Notes under the pieces: model-generated
Seen by the model: only the letters and a program-made list of their open reading frames with translations
The model's database searches: none
Told to the model about the DNA's origin: nothing
Made by a program: the position numbers and the translations under genes
Source of the DNA: Strigamia acuminata
Taxonomy: Eukaryota; Arthropoda; Chilopoda; Geophilomorpha; Linotaeniidae
Reading direction: 5' to 3'
DNA length: 64,000 nucleotides
Assembly (NCBI GenBank): GCA_949358305.1
Contig: OX442314.1
Span: forward strand, 55,561,369 to 55,625,368
Shown: positions 29,603 through 40,785 of the stretch, piece after piece
Numbering within the stretch: the first letter of the stretch is position 1
How the letters are laid out: every line of letters starts with the position of its first letter

Positions 29603-32600
29603 TTATCGCTCTCCTCTGCGAAGAGCCGGCAGCACTCCTCTGCATGGGCGGAGGATCACTGGTGGCACTGCCGGGGGCGGCGGTGGTAAATCCGGGGGCA
29701 GAGAGGTTGTCAGATCCGCAGGATTCTGTCGCTCGTTGATGAAGTACTGCGGGTGACCGCCGACCGGCTCGCCAATCAGTCCCGTACGTTCGTGGATCCA
29801 AATCCGGGTGGATGCCGGGAATCGGTCGGGAACGAGCCGGATCCTTCGCGACTCGGCGCTCGATCCGGGTTTCCGGTGGGCTCGCAAGATTCGGCGATGG
29901 AAGACGGCGTCCATGGTAGATCGGGCCTCTCTGTTCAGCCATTTGAGGACCGACTCGCCGTGATCATCGGAGTCAATGATGCGTTGTCGCGTGAACTCCG
30001 ACATCTGAAGGAAGGGGTATTCCACTCCCAGCCTCAAATAAAGCTGCGCTGCTGGGGGCGGCGGAGGCGATGGAGGAAGTGGAATCTCCATTGGACTCTC
30101 CAACGGTGGCGTAGCCGGCTCTGTTGTAAGAGCGGCCAGCTCTGCCGCTGGTGGCGAAGGAGAGGGCAGCGGAGGAGTTCGCGGTCCTCGGTTGGAGCGC
30201 TTCGGAATCAATTTGGGTCGATTCGCATACCGCTTCTCCTTTGGGAATACCGGCTTTGGGGTCGGTATGTATGGTTGGACCGCCGCCTCTGGGGGGGCGG
30301 TCTCGATGGCCTGTGGGAGGCTCGCTGTCGTTCCCGGTATCTCCGGAGCCTCCCGAATTGTTCGCAACAAGGAAGGGTGGACTCCGGGGTTCCGGTAGCG
30401 GAATGCCAACGAACGCATCTTCGAAAACTGCAGGCCTGGGTTCTCCGTATTCCTGGCCAGGTCGAAGCGCAGCGAGGCGGGCTCAGGAGTCCATCCGGCC
30501 CATACCTGGTACAACGCCCGAGGAAGGTGAACTCCCTCACGGTCGACGATTGTCCAGGCCGCCATAGCCTGCCGACTGTCCAAGAAGACGCCCAGGGACA
30601 GCAGCTGGGCCATGACGTTCGTCACTGCCAAATTCAAACTGCTCCGATGGCAGGGGTGAGCGCGGTCCGGATTGCCACTGAATTGTTGTGACAGCGTCCG
30701 CATCTGTTCGATCGCCCAATTGATGTGGTGGGTTTGGGCGGCGTCGGCCTGTCGTATGGCCAACTCGGCAATCGCGGGGTTCTCGTATTCGGCCAGATAT
30801 TCTTGTAGCTCGCTGAGTGGGGGATAGGCCGCTTCACGCCGGCATCGAGCGTCCATCTCTCGCTGGGCGTACCATTCGGCGTTGCGATAAGGTCGACACA
30901 CTCGTGGCGTTGGGGGTGACGGTGGACGGCCCAGCCCGGGTAGATTATCGTATCTGACCCGCTTCGGAGCTGGATCCCCCACCGGAATCATCCGGGGAGG
31001 GGTCCAAGCGGTCACGGCTGGGTTTGTACCCTCGAGGAGTGGCGGCCATCGCGATTGCACTTGTGGGGGCACAAGCGCGGTGGGCACAGCCGGTGTTGAG
31101 CCCGACGGCCGGTTGGCCGCGTATCCTCGGAAGGCGTTCTTCAATGCTACGGCCAGATCCTGTTTTGTAACCGGCCCATCTTTGTCCGACTCATCTGGGG
31201 ACATTTGCTCTTCCGTCAACTCTCCCAAATCAATCTCTGCTTGGCGCCTGGACGGTCCAGCCGTGGGTCCGAGACTCTGGGGTTCGGACCGTTTCGCGGC
31301 GGCCATCTCTCGCTCCTTCTCTAATCCCTTAGCTATCAGGGATTGTGCTCGCAACTTCTGACGTACTTTGCGCTTTCGATTCCTCCGGGTGCTGGCTGCG
31401 ACGGATCTTCGTTGGGCCGTCCTCTGGGGGACGTCCGTCGGAGAATTCGGTCTCTGGTGTGATGAGACGGTTCGTCGCGACGAGGATTGATCTGACGACT
31501 GTGTGGTAATCGCCATGAACAACGAGGATCTTTTCTTTCCTCGATCTTGGTGTGTCTCGGTCCTCGCAGCCCAGTGGGCGGAAGATTCGACTGTTCGCTC
31601 AGCCCGCGCGTCGTCTGGCGAGGCAGGCTCGAGCGTTACTACTCGGCGACACTCCGAGCGCACGACAACTCGAGTTCGGGAACTGGAGCTGCTCGAGCGG
31701 CTGCGGTAGTCGCGGCTCGTTGACGGGCCGGCCTCTATTGGGGAGACGGCCTGTCTTCTTCGTGCGGGTCCGCGTGGGGCGGACTCCGCCGGACGCTTCG
31801 ATCTTCTGTGATGGCGGCGACTTCCCAGGATACCAGCGTGGTATAACTGCCACATCTCAGACTGCGTGGCCGTAAAATTCGCCGGCGGTATCCATCTGGG
31901 TGTCAGATGATCTTCTTCGATGTCGCGAAGCCATCTACGGATTTCTTCGGGGGAGAAACCGTTTCTCTCGAGAACTCGGGTTACTCCGTGAGTCTCGGTG
32001 CGCTTTAAGCGTTTGATCTCGTCGTCCACTATTCTCTGGCGGGCTGCCAAGGTCGGGGCCTCGCTCCACCTATGGGAGGTGTGCAGCTCGGCCACCGTGC
32101 CTGGGTAAGCCTCTTCCAGGTACCCGGAGTAAACGGGGCTCGGCGGATCCGCATCGGGTGGGATCCGCGGCCCCACTCGCTCCCTCATCTCCTTCGTCAT
32201 GCACTCGACCAGCGTTTTTGATCGCTCGAATTTTTCCTCGAGGGTCCTGGAATACATCAATCGGATTTTCCAGGCGCTGGTCTCTGCAGGATAGGCCTGC
32301 CGCAGGTAAATCGGCAGGGCTCCGCGAAAGATGTTGTTGGCGGTTGACGCCGTCGGAGGCAGGGCGTCCCACGATTCTAGCGGGTCGACCTGAATAATTT
32401 TAGATCACAAGATTAATATAATAAATCCCAGTTAACGATGGGGATCAGAAATATGCTCAAGATCGACGGTGGCAGCAACTCCTTTCTTTTGTTGCGGCCG
32501 TCGGTCTTATTTTCTTGTTTCGCAGTTCTGCGATGATCTCCGCCGTCGTAGCGCTGATCCAACACTACTTTTGAACTCAGGTGATCCGCTTTTTTGGAAG

Positions 32601-33067
32601 GGGTCGCAGGCAAAACCGATCGTTAAATTTTAATTTCTTACGTTAAACTTTTTTATTTTAACTCTAATCGTATTTTAATTTATTACGATGTTTAAATTTA
32701 AAAGAAAGAAAACCTTTAGTTTTGGTTTTGGTTTGCCACGACGCCATTCCGCGAACACTTCCTTTGTTCTAGTTTTTTGGCGGCCTTGACTCCGAGGTGA
32801 ATCTGGGTCCACTCTCGGGTTTTTAGCCAGCCTTAAATCAACAATAAAACAGAAAGAAATATATCAGTCACAAGTCACGCTCCAATCTGGGTTGGATGCA
32901 ACAGATTCAAAGAATTATGTGATTTCTCTGGGGAAATCACACTAATTTACCTGCAACGGCGGTTGTTCGTCCCAATTCTCATCTTCTTCTGCATTTACGA
33001 TTAGGCCGTCGCTCTCGTCTCTCGACGATGCGCTCGGCTCTAATCGTGGGTTGCGTCGATCGGCCAT
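29603..33067 (-). CDS. Gypsy copy 3 ORF3, large protein of unknown function
   Basis: Minus-strand two-exon model: exon 1 33067-32951 (39 codons), intron 32950-32390 (561 bp, GTAAAT..CAG), exon 2 32389-29603 (929 codons with stop). The exon lengths equal those of copy 2, so the reading frame and splice sites are preserved despite scattered substitutions. Same regions: acidic N-terminus, helical domain, Arg/Ser-rich middle, globular region and Pro-rich tail ending near the LTR. The continuous frame on the genome begins at exon 2 with no convincing ATG, which supports splicing. Function not recognised; it is not an obvious envelope protein. Confidence 0.76.
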
Positions 33068-33068
33068 T

Positions 33069-33275
33069 TCAATTTAGGAAAATGAAGTTTTGTTTGAGAG
33101 GTCTTTGTCTTTCTCTTTGGGGGAGAAGCAAAAACACGTCTCGTCGTGTTAAAAACAGTCGGAAACTGGGCCTATCGACGCTGAGAATTGTGGGTCTCGA
33201 ACGCGTCTCGTATTTTGCGAGATCCGCCGTGCTGGCAATGACGCTACGGGGTCGACCGCGTGGTTTCGTTGTCAC
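33069..33275 (-). CDS. Small AT-hook ORF between pol and ORF3, copy 3
   Basis: 68 codons, M-T-T-K-P-R-G-R-P-R start, ending one base before the ORF3 ATG, as in copy 2. It may be a small DNA-binding protein or a cis-regulatory upstream ORF. Nothing else is recognisable. Confidence 0.4.
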   Translation of the reverse strand: MTTKPRGRPRSVIASTADLAKYETRSRPTILSVDRPSFRLFLTRRDVFLLLPQRERQRPLKQNFIFLN

Positions 33276-33447
33276 GTGGTCGCCCGCTACGTCATAACTT
33301 CTCGTCTGTTAGTGGTGACTGCGACAATTCGTTGCGAAGTTTGGATTTAGCTAATTTTTCGCGTCTCAACATGTGCAGCAGCTCTCGTAAGTAAATCTTT
33401 TTATTTTACAAGGCCTCCGCTCCATGTTATCACATTTTCTTTTATTT

Positions 33448-36400
33448 TTAGTTCTTCCCCACGACTTTGCCGTCCCGAATGAACGGATTATTGCTTCGTC
33501 GTGGTCGAAGGTTGATTTTCGACGTGCTCGTAGATCGTGACTCTACTTGCTCGTTCATCTCCGATGTGTTGGCATTTTTCTCATTACTAATTTTTTTATT
33601 TTCCATTTCAGAAGTACTTTCTTCTGCTTCCTCCCTCTCCGAAATTGCTTGCTCCGGCTGTGCTGGAGCCTCGTCGGCCGGAGATTCGGCGTCGAAGAAT
33701 TCATCCTCGTCCTCCGCTATATTTTCAGCTTCATTTGTTTTTTGGAACGTGTCGACCACGGTGCCCCCTTGGCCGCTGTGTGTCTGACCTTCCAGCCAGA
33801 TTTCTTGGGGAAACTCTGGCAGATATGGCCTTAAATCTCGGCCATGTATCGACTGAAAATTTTTGTTGTCCTCTAAGCGGCGTAGTTGGTATGCGTTGCC
33901 GCCGTGTTCGGCCACAATTACATAGGGACCGTCCCTCTTGTCGGCTAAACCTGCGGCGATGCCCCTCGCTGCATTGGACAACGTGTGTGCCTCCTTCCAC
34001 ACTAGATCATTCACTTTAAAGTTCGCGAAAGCGAGATCGCCTTCTTTATCTGCGATTCTTTCTCTCATGTTGAAAATATGCGCCATCATATGCTGGTATG
34101 TGTCGGATATAGTCCGTTCCAACCGGCACACGTACTCGTGTGGGCTCGATGGGTCTAATACGTTAACAGCTTCGGCAACGCGTGGGTCCCATGGCATCCT
34201 TAATTCGCGGGCGAAGTTGAGGTACGCCGGTGAGAATTCGCGTGTTCTTGACACGGTTGAGCGAATGCTGAAAGCGATTTCTCGCAGGTATTCGTCCCAT
34301 CGATTGTGAATATCGGTGAATACTGTCAGCGCATATTTTATGTCTTTATTTAATCTCTCGACTGGGTTTGTCTGAGGATTATACGTGGAGGTGTTTGATG
34401 CATCCATTTTAAATTTTCTACAGAAGTCCTTATATATTCTCGATCGGAATTGGGGGCCGTTATCCGAAATGAGTTTTCTGGGAAACCCAAATCGCATTGC
34501 CACGTCGTAAAGGCACTCGACTATGTTTTCAGCCGAGGGCTTCGCGAGGGCGTACAGCTCCGGCCATCGGGTGGCCACGTCCATAATTACGAGAATATAC
34601 ATGTTCTTGTTTCCCGTTGTGGGCTTGGGGCCCATCAAGTCTATGCTTAAGCAGTCAAACGGTGCGTAGGGTCCGAGAGACATGGCGTTTCTGGCCACTT
34701 TATCTCGCGGTCTGCACGCTTGGCACCGGGGGCAGTGTCGGATAAATTTCGTTATCTTTTGCCGCGCGCCCGGCCAGAAGAAAAGTTGTTTTACTCGATA
34801 AAGGGTCCTCGCCACGCCAGAATGGCTGGCGAGCGGGTGTCCGTGCATCAGCCACAACAGTCGGGTGTGCAGCGATGCCGGCACGACCACTTTAACCGAG
34901 TTTCCCGCTCCGCTGAGGTCATCTTGAAACGTCGGGTGGTATTTTACCAGGAGTTCATCATCTATGAGGTAGCTTGTTGCTTCTTTGACGAACTGTTTCC
35001 GGCGGTGTGGGTTTGTCATCCCTTCCGGAAATTCGCCGTTCAGCAAATATTGCGTTATAATTTGACATTTTGTGTCTGCTGCCTGGTGTTCGACGAACTC
35101 ACGTCTCGTGGGTGGAGCGTATTGTGTTTTTTCTTCAATTTTTGCTGTGAAGGCGCGTAGTAGTGTTTTGTGGGTTTCTCCGGGGGGCGGAGATTGAATT
35201 TCGGATGTTGAATTGTTTGTCCCAGCTGGCTGGTATGTTCGAGTCCAAAAACCACAAAACGTTCTATCTTCAGGCTCCATCACTGGTAGCTCGTTCGCCT
35301 TTCGCAAACGCCATATTCTCCGTGGAGTCGGGCAGTACAAGAGGTGGGTGTCGTCCTCGCCGTCGTCGTCTGGTCCCTGGGGGTCAGAGGCTGGGGCTCT
35401 CGAGAGGGCGTCGGCCACATGATTGTACTTCCCGGGGCGGTACGTAATTGTTATATCGCACGCCATTAACTCCAGTTGCCATCGTGCGAGTCGGCCGGAG
35501 GGTTCCTTGAGCTTCATCAACCAGCTTAGTGCCTGGTGATCTGTCTGAACCTCGAAGTTCGTGTACTCCAGATAGTCGCGAAATTTCCGAACTGCCCAAA
35601 TTACGGCTAGGCATTCTAGTTCCGTTGCCGTATAATTTTTCTCCGCGCCCTGTATTTTTCTGCTTATAAACATACAGGGTACTTCTTGCGAGATTCCGTT
35701 GTACACGTGGGTCTGCAGAAGGGCTGCACCCAGTCCGATTTTACTCGCGTCGGTGTGCAACACGAACGGTCGGTTTAGGTCCGGCAATGGCATCTTTTCG
35801 ACGTCAGCCAGCATTTGCTTGATAGTGCTAAATGCGGCCTCGCACTGGACCGTCCACTCAAACTCTTTATCCGTTCGTAAGAGATCCGTTATAGGCGCGG
35901 CCACTTCAGCCAGACCAGAGAGTAGTCGGCCGAAGAAATTGACCATGCCCATGAATCTCTGGACACCTTTTATATCTTCGGGGGCGGGGAATCCGTTTAT
36001 TGCTTTGACTTTTTCGGGGTCAATCGCGATTCCCTCGACTCCTATTCGATATCCTAGGAAGGCAAGCTCTTTCCTGCAAAACTTGCTCTTCCCTGGATGG
36101 ATGTGGAGTCCTGCCTTGGCTAGGCGAGAGACCACTCTATCGATGTGGTCTATGTGTTCTTCGAATGTGTCCGACGTTATTATGATGTCGTCGAGATACG
36201 CCCACACGAAGTCGTGCAGCATATCTCCCAACACGCTTTCGATCAGTTTCTGGAACGTGCTCGGGGCGTTTACAAGCCCGAACGGCATCACGTTGAACAT
36301 TAGTCTTCCTATCGGGGAGTAGAAAGCCGTTTTCAGTTTGTCTTCGGGTTTTAGCTCCACTTGCCAATACCCCTTTGACAGGTCCATGGTGGTTACCCAC

Positions 36401-37578
36401 TTGAACGGGCTCAGTTCCCGGAGGATCGAGTCTATAGACGGCATCTGAATCGGGTCTATAACCGTTATCGCGTTCAGGGGGCGATAATCAATGCATAGTC
36501 GAGGTTCCGAGCCTGGACGCATCACCAGGACGATCCGCATGGCGTATTCGCCCAGGGCTTGCGTTACTATGCCCTTGTCGAGCATGTCTTGGCACATTTG
36601 CGTCACGATGTCTCTTTTCTGGGGGTTCATCCCCTTGTAAGGCACTCGAATCGGCTTGTCTGTGGTTAAGACTATTTCGTGTGTTGCTTCCGTCGTTCGA
36701 CCAGGTGTCTTGGTCAGAATTCTTTCATGCTTTCGAAGCACTCGCCTTAGTAGCGATGCCTCGTTAACACGCAGTGCTGCCTCCTCGACCAGGGTGTCCA
36801 CGACGTTACTCCTCTGTAATTCCAGAGTGAAGGCTGCGAAATCGTAATCTTGGACGAATTTTCGCAATCCTCTTCCGTATTCCTCTTTGTCCTTGGCTTC
36901 GTCCAGTAATTTTTGGGGAACTACGGGGACTGACCGTTCTCCCTCGGGACTTATCCAGTTCCATGAACGGGTTATCGGGTTTGGCTGAATTTTCAGTTTC
37001 GCCATGATGTCCATCCCTAGGAGGAATACTTTGTCGTGGGATGGCAAGACTATGAAGGGGTGGGACAGGTTCCCCCCCGTCCAGTCGATCATGATGCGAA
37101 CTACGCCCTTCGGCTTGACGTAGCCGTTGGCGGTGAGCAATTCTACGTTCGCGTTCACTTGTGCCACCTTCTTTCCAATATCCAAGTCTTTTACTATATC
37201 TTCGGATATGAATGAACGATCCGCTCCTGAATCCAGTAGACCGAACAATTTTTGGTTTTCTATCTCCACTGGCAGCATACACAGAGTTTCGCAATGTGCT
37301 TTCGTGACATTGCAGTGAAATACGCGTAATGTCTGGGGCTCAACCTCCAGATTGAACGGAAGGTCCGTCCAATCCATGTCGACCTCCGGTTTCGTTCTCA
37401 CTTGCATACTCGTTAACGTCACTTTTTCCTCCTTCTTCGGAACGATCTGTATGCGGTCTTTGATCTGTGCCTCTGCCAAGGCATGACCTGCGGGTCCAGT
37501 GTGATATTTCTTCTTTTTAATTTCCGCGGCTGGCGCAGACGAAGCTGAATTTATTTCGGCGACGCCTGCGCTTGGAAG
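33448..37578 (-). CDS. pol: Gypsy copy 3 Pol (protease-RT-RNase H-integrase)
   Basis: Intact Pol read by -1 frameshift from gag; the first internal ATG (37479) gives 1343 residues, and positions below count from it. Aspartic protease D-S-G-A at about 83-86. RT has L-S-K-G-Y-W-Q near 370 and catalytic Y-L-D-D at about 429-432. RNase H has H-T-D-A-S near 550. The integrase HHCC zinc domain is around 880-930, the D,D-35-E core around 950-1060 (I-D-L-M-G, S-D-N-G-P-Q-F, V-E-R-L-N-K) and a GPY/F-type module near 1190. It ends with an acidic tail and a basic stretch. It supplies cDNA synthesis and chromosomal insertion. Motif order (integrase after RNase H) defines Ty3/gypsy. No defect seen. Confidence 0.95.
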   Translation of the reverse strand, partial: LPSAGVAEINSASSAPAAEIKKKKYHTGPAGHALAEAQIKDRIQIVPKKEEKVTLTSMQVRTKPEVDMDWTDLPFNLEVEPQTLRVFHCNVTKAHCETLCMLPVEIENQKLFGLLDSGADRSFISEDIVKDLDIGKKVAQVNANVELLTANGYVKPKGVVRIMIDWTGGNLSHPFIVLPSHDKVFLLGMDIMAKLKIQPNPITRSWNWISPEGERSVPVVPQKLLDEAKDKEEYGRGLRKFVQDYDFAAFTLELQRSNVVDTLVEEAALRVNEASLLRRVLRKHERILTKTPGRTTEATHEIVLTTDKPIRVPYKGMNPQKRDIVTQMCQDMLDKGIVTQALGEYAMRIVLVMRPGSEPRLCIDYRPLNAITVIDPIQMPSIDSILRELSPFKWVTTMDLSKGYWQVELKPEDKLKTAFYSPIGRLMFNVMPFGLVNAPSTFQKLIESVLGDMLHDFVWAYLDDIIITSDTFEEHIDHIDRVVSRLAKAGLHIHPGKSKFCRKELAFLGYRIGVEGIAIDPEKVKAINGFPAPEDIKGVQRFMGMVNFFGRLLSGLAEVAAPITDLLRTDKEFEWTVQCEAAFSTIKQMLADVEKMPLPDLNRPFVLHTDASKIGLGAALLQTHVYNGISQEVPCMFISRKIQGAEKNYTATELECLAVIWAVRKFRDYLEYTNFEVQTDHQALSWLMKLKEPSGRLARWQLELMACDITITYRPGKYNHVADALSRAPASDPQGPDDDGEDDTHLLYCPTPRRIWRLRKANELPVMEPEDRTFCGFWTRTYQPAGTNNSTSEIQSPPPGETHKTLLRAFTAKIEEKTQYAPPTRREFVEHQAADTKCQIITQYLLNGEFPEGMTNPHRRKQFVKEATSYLIDDELLVKYHPTFQDDLSGAGNSVKVVVPASLHTRLLWLMHGHPLASHSGVARTLYRVKQLFFWPGARQKITKFIRHCPRCQACRPRDKVARNAMSLGPYAPFDCLSIDLMGPKPTTGNKNMYILVIMDVATRWPELYALAKPSAENIVECLYDVAMRFGFPRKLISDNGPQFRSRIYKDFCRKFKMDASNTSTYNPQTNPVERLNKDIKYALTVFTDIHNRWDEYLREIAFSIRSTVSRTREFSPAYLNFARELRMPWDPRVAEAVNVLDPSSPHEYVCRLERTISDTYQHMMAHIFNMRERIADKEGDLAFANFKVNDLVWKEAHTLSNAARGIAAGLADKRDGPYVIVAEHGGNAYQLRRLEDNKNFQSIHGRDLRPYLPEFPQEIWLEGQTHSGQGGTVVDTFQKTNEAENIAEDEDEFFDAESPADEAPAQPEQAISEREEAEESTSEMENKKISNEKNANTSEMNEQVESRSTSTSKINLRPRRSNNPFIRDGKVVGKN

Positions 37579-37584
37579 TTTTTT
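37533..37584 (-). promoter_or_regulatory. -1 ribosomal frameshift signal, gypsy copy 3
   Basis: A AAA AAC (37584-37578) in the gag frame, 6-nt spacer, 9-bp stem (37571-37563 with 37541-37533). Stem and loop are identical to copy 2. Confidence 0.82.
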
Positions 37585-40500
37585 GCCAGATCAGTTCTTA
37601 ACTCCATCATCATTTTCATCATGGTTTGCATGATGTCCTTTTCTTTGACGGTTTTCTCACATTTATCTGAGTAGTGGCCGTATTCTCCACAGCTGTAACA
37701 TTTGATGTTACTTTTATCCCCTGTGGGAGTGAATCCCGGTTTTTTCGGGACGAAGGGCGTCGGGAATCGTCTTTTTCCTCCCAATGCTCCTCTCGCTTTT
37801 GTTGCTTGCACGTGTGCTCTGAATTGTGTGATTGCCAAGGCCCGGTGTGCATGGTGCAAATAGGGACCTTGATCGTCGCATCCCGTCGATAAGTTTTCGA
37901 GGTGCTCATTTAGGGCTTCCTCGTCGCTCGATGCTGGCTCCTCTTCTTTAGCCGTGGCGAGAGGTGTTGTCTCTTCGACTTTCTCCATCTGGGTGGAGTC
38001 CGTCGAGGTCACCTGCATCGCCGTCGCTGCCGGTGCTTTCTTTGGGGCAGCTATCGGGTTGGCTGGAAGAATACTGCCTGCTTTAGGCGTCAGCATTCGT
38101 CCGAAGGATGCTTCGGTGAGACTCATTATGCCGCTCAAATATTCACTTGGCCTCATTAATTTTTCTGAGGTCTTGTGGCGTTCGGCGCTCGTCTGCAACC
38201 GCTTCTCGTGCGCGTCAGCTTCTTCCGGGGGCAGAGTGGCGTAATACCGCTGTTCTATTTCTAACGTGTTTGTTAGAAGATAGTTACTGACATCTTGGTA
38301 ATCGCCAGTGCGGGGTGCACGCATGTCTAGCAGAATTCTTTGCGAGTGGGCCGATAATCCTCCGTAAAAGATCATCGTAAAACCAGCGGGGTTTATTTCG
38401 TACGGCGCTCTTGCAAACAGGAGTTTCGCTCGGGCGTCGTAGTCGGCTAATGTTTCTCCTGGGGCTTGTCGTAGACCCCGTAATTTGTTACTGATCTCGT
38501 CTGGAGTCTCGCCGTATCGGAGATCGAAACGGACGAGAAAATCGTCCCAGGTTGGGTTTTTCAGTCCCTGGTACCATTCTCGAGCTGACCCCGTAGTTAG
38601 CTCCACTAGCCCGTGGGTTAGCATGTCGGCGACGGTGGCTTTTGTCGCTTTCTTGATACGCATTACTTCGTCCAGGAAGCGGTCTCCGGCCTTCCACGAA
38701 CCGTCAAATCGCGTTTGAATATAGTGTTGCCAGCGGATGTTACCCGTGGCTTCACTGCTTGGTTCGTTTCGTACGCCATATTTGCGCTTAACCCTCTCTC
38801 CAGCGCGATTATGTTCGTCGCCTGGATGGCCTAGATCGATTCCTTCTCTTCTGAAAGAGTTCAGCAGGGCTCGGCCTAGCTCAGACATCGTGTAATGTCG
38901 GCCAGATGAGTCCTGAAAGTTCCCTTCCTCTGAACGAGGGTTGGAGCTCCGGGAAGAGCGGTCTGAAGCATTCGGCCGGTTCGACCGGTGCCCATCGCTG
39001 CCTTCTTGACTCCTTCCTGTAGACGGTCGACTCGGATGGTCGTCGTCCGACGAATCGGAGGGCTCGGAGGGATCTCCTTGGGGGTGAAACCTCGGCCCTC
39101 TCGGTGGGGTCTCTCCGCCAGCCTTCTTCTGTTTCGAGCCTTCGGATGGCGGCGGCTCCCCTCCGTCGTTGTTCTCGCAAAAAGAATGCCATCTGTTTTC
39201 CTCGCTCTCGGGGCGTTCCCGATTTTTATTTGCGTTTTTCTTTTCGAGTAACGCGTCGATGGCTGCTCCCGTCTCGGATCTTTTTGAGGGGTGACGGTCC
39301 TTTGTTTTTGGGACCGATCCGTCTCTCTTTTGAGATTTCCCCCTTTTTGCCGTTTTTGCCGGCTTTGCTGCATCTTCTCCTGTGTCGGTATCAGAGCCGC
39401 TTGGGGGTTCTGACTTCCGTTTCGGGTTTTCTTCCCTTTTCTTCCTGCCCGAGACACCTTGTTCGTACTCTTTTTGGAACTTTTCTGTTTCTTTCTCCCA
39501 GTTTTCGGCTTCCCATCTTTTTTGCTCATCTATTATGGCTTGTTTCTTTGCTTTGTACTCTTCGGTCCATCTGACTCGGTCCCATTCCTCTTTCTCTTTC
39601 AGGAACTGTTCCTTTTCTTTTCTGGCTTCCTCTTCTCTCAACCTCTCGCGATGTTGTTCTTCCCATTTTTGATGTTGTAAAATGGCTTCTTCTCGCAACA
39701 TTTGTAGCTTTTCTGCTTTTCTTTGAGCTACGAGCGCTTGAAATTGGTCCTCGTACTCTTGAGCTTCTCGATGTCGCCCTTCCACCGTGGCGTTCCATTC
39801 TTTTCGAATTTTAGCTTCTCGTTCCTCCCTCATTTTTTGGACCAGTTTTTCTGTTCTCTCGGTGGTTCTTCTTTCGCGTTGCTCCCTTTCTTCCTTTTCC
39901 TTCCAGAGTTCTCGCCGCTCTGCGCTCAGTCTTCGTTGGCGATTAGTCGCTTCTTGTCTGGCTTCTTCGCGGGCCTTCTCTCTGGATTGGTGAAGTGCCC
40001 GGTTGGGGTCTGGCGCGAAACCTCCGGTGTCACTGGGCGTTACCTGGGGCATGGGCGTCTCCGCTGCTGGTCTTGCGACCGGCGTCGGGGCTTGTGCCGC
40101 GCAGATAGCGTCAGTGAGTAGAGTAATCGATTCCCAGACTGACGTTCCTACTGGAATGTCTATCATCGCTTTCAGTTGGGCAGCTTGCCGTGTCAACCGA
40201 ATTAGGTGAGATACCTCGAAGGAAACAACCGCAGGACTCGCCGTAACTCGGGGGGTTATCGGGGTCCCGCCGTCGTTTTTTCGTGGGGTTTGCTCCACGG
40301 ACGTCTGAGCCGTGGGTGGCGATGGGTTCGTGCCGACCGTGACCGTTATTTTCGGAGCTTCATTCGTCTCCTCGGTCATCAATATCGATACTCGTCCTGG
40401 CGATACGTCGCGAATTTCTTCTCGATTTTCTATGGCTTCCGGATCGGTATCCTCGAAGGGTTGCATATTCAAGGGAACCCGCTCTCGCTCTGGCCCGTCT

Positions 40501-40691
40501 AGGGCCGCGAGCGATGCAGCTTGCTCCTCTTTCTGCGCCTTCGCTCTCCTTTTATTCGCTCGGGCTTTCGCCTTTGCGGACATTTCAGGGACGGGACCAT
40601 CCGATCTCAGGTGGTAGTCGGAGGTCCTTTTTCCCTTCTCGGGCATTCTCTGCTCGGTTTCAGACGTGGATTGCTCGTCTTTGTCTGACAT
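37551..40691 (-). CDS. gag: Gypsy copy 3 Gag polyprotein
   Basis: 1046 residues with no interruptions; structural protein of the virus-like particle. It has a charged N-terminus (M-S-D-K-D-E-Q), a long Glu/Lys/Arg-rich probable coiled coil at about 230-430, a Ser/Asp/Pro linker, a capsid-like Gag domain at about 650-800 and one CCHC knuckle near 1000. It is almost identical to copy 1. Start is the first ATG about 75 bases after the primer site. The stop lies 27 bases beyond the slippery heptamer, overlapping pol. The coiled coil is far larger than in typical Ty3/gypsy Gags. Confidence 0.94.
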   Translation of the reverse strand: MSDKDEQSTSETEQRMPEKGKRTSDYHLRSDGPVPEMSAKAKARANKRRAKAQKEEQAASLAALDGPERERVPLNMQPFEDTDPEAIENREEIRDVSPGRVSILMTEETNEAPKITVTVGTNPSPPTAQTSVEQTPRKNDGGTPITPRVTASPAVVSFEVSHLIRLTRQAAQLKAMIDIPVGTSVWESITLLTDAICAAQAPTPVARPAAETPMPQVTPSDTGGFAPDPNRALHQSREKAREEARQEATNRQRRLSAERRELWKEKEEREQRERRTTERTEKLVQKMREEREAKIRKEWNATVEGRHREAQEYEDQFQALVAQRKAEKLQMLREEAILQHQKWEEQHRERLREEEARKEKEQFLKEKEEWDRVRWTEEYKAKKQAIIDEQKRWEAENWEKETEKFQKEYEQGVSGRKKREENPKRKSEPPSGSDTDTGEDAAKPAKTAKRGKSQKRDGSVPKTKDRHPSKRSETGAAIDALLEKKNANKNRERPESEENRWHSFCENNDGGEPPPSEGSKQKKAGGETPPRGPRFHPQGDPSEPSDSSDDDHPSRPSTGRSQEGSDGHRSNRPNASDRSSRSSNPRSEEGNFQDSSGRHYTMSELGRALLNSFRREGIDLGHPGDEHNRAGERVKRKYGVRNEPSSEATGNIRWQHYIQTRFDGSWKAGDRFLDEVMRIKKATKATVADMLTHGLVELTTGSAREWYQGLKNPTWDDFLVRFDLRYGETPDEISNKLRGLRQAPGETLADYDARAKLLFARAPYEINPAGFTMIFYGGLSAHSQRILLDMRAPRTGDYQDVSNYLLTNTLEIEQRYYATLPPEEADAHEKRLQTSAERHKTSEKLMRPSEYLSGIMSLTEASFGRMLTPKAGSILPANPIAAPKKAPAATAMQVTSTDSTQMEKVEETTPLATAKEEEPASSDEEALNEHLENLSTGCDDQGPYLHHAHRALAITQFRAHVQATKARGALGGKRRFPTPFVPKKPGFTPTGDKSNIKCYSCGEYGHYSDKCEKTVKEKDIMQTMMKMMMELRTDLAKNFQAQASPK

Positions 40692-40765
40692 TTTCTTTCG
40701 GTAATTCTACGATTTGGGTTATCTTATTGAGAGATCACAAGTTCAGATTTGAGATTTATTTCTAA

Positions 40766-40783
40766 ATCCCGGACGGGCCCCCA
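40766..40783 (-). other. Primer binding site, tRNA-Pro type, gypsy copy 3
   Basis: Two bases inside the 5' LTR; TGGGGGCCCGTCCGGGAT on the minus strand, one mismatch to the complement of tRNA-Pro as I recall it. Confidence 0.75.
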
Positions 40784-40785
40784 CG

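Noticed and set aside
29753-30691. 312-codon ORF antisense to ORF3 of copy 3
   Set aside because: Not maintained at this length in copy 2, where the antisense frame is broken into smaller pieces; it mirrors the Arg/Pro-rich ORF3.
29603-33067. ORF3 as a retroviral-type envelope
   Set aside because: The position fits, but no signal peptide, fusion peptide, furin-type site or C-terminal membrane segment is visible; the tail is proline-rich and soluble-looking.
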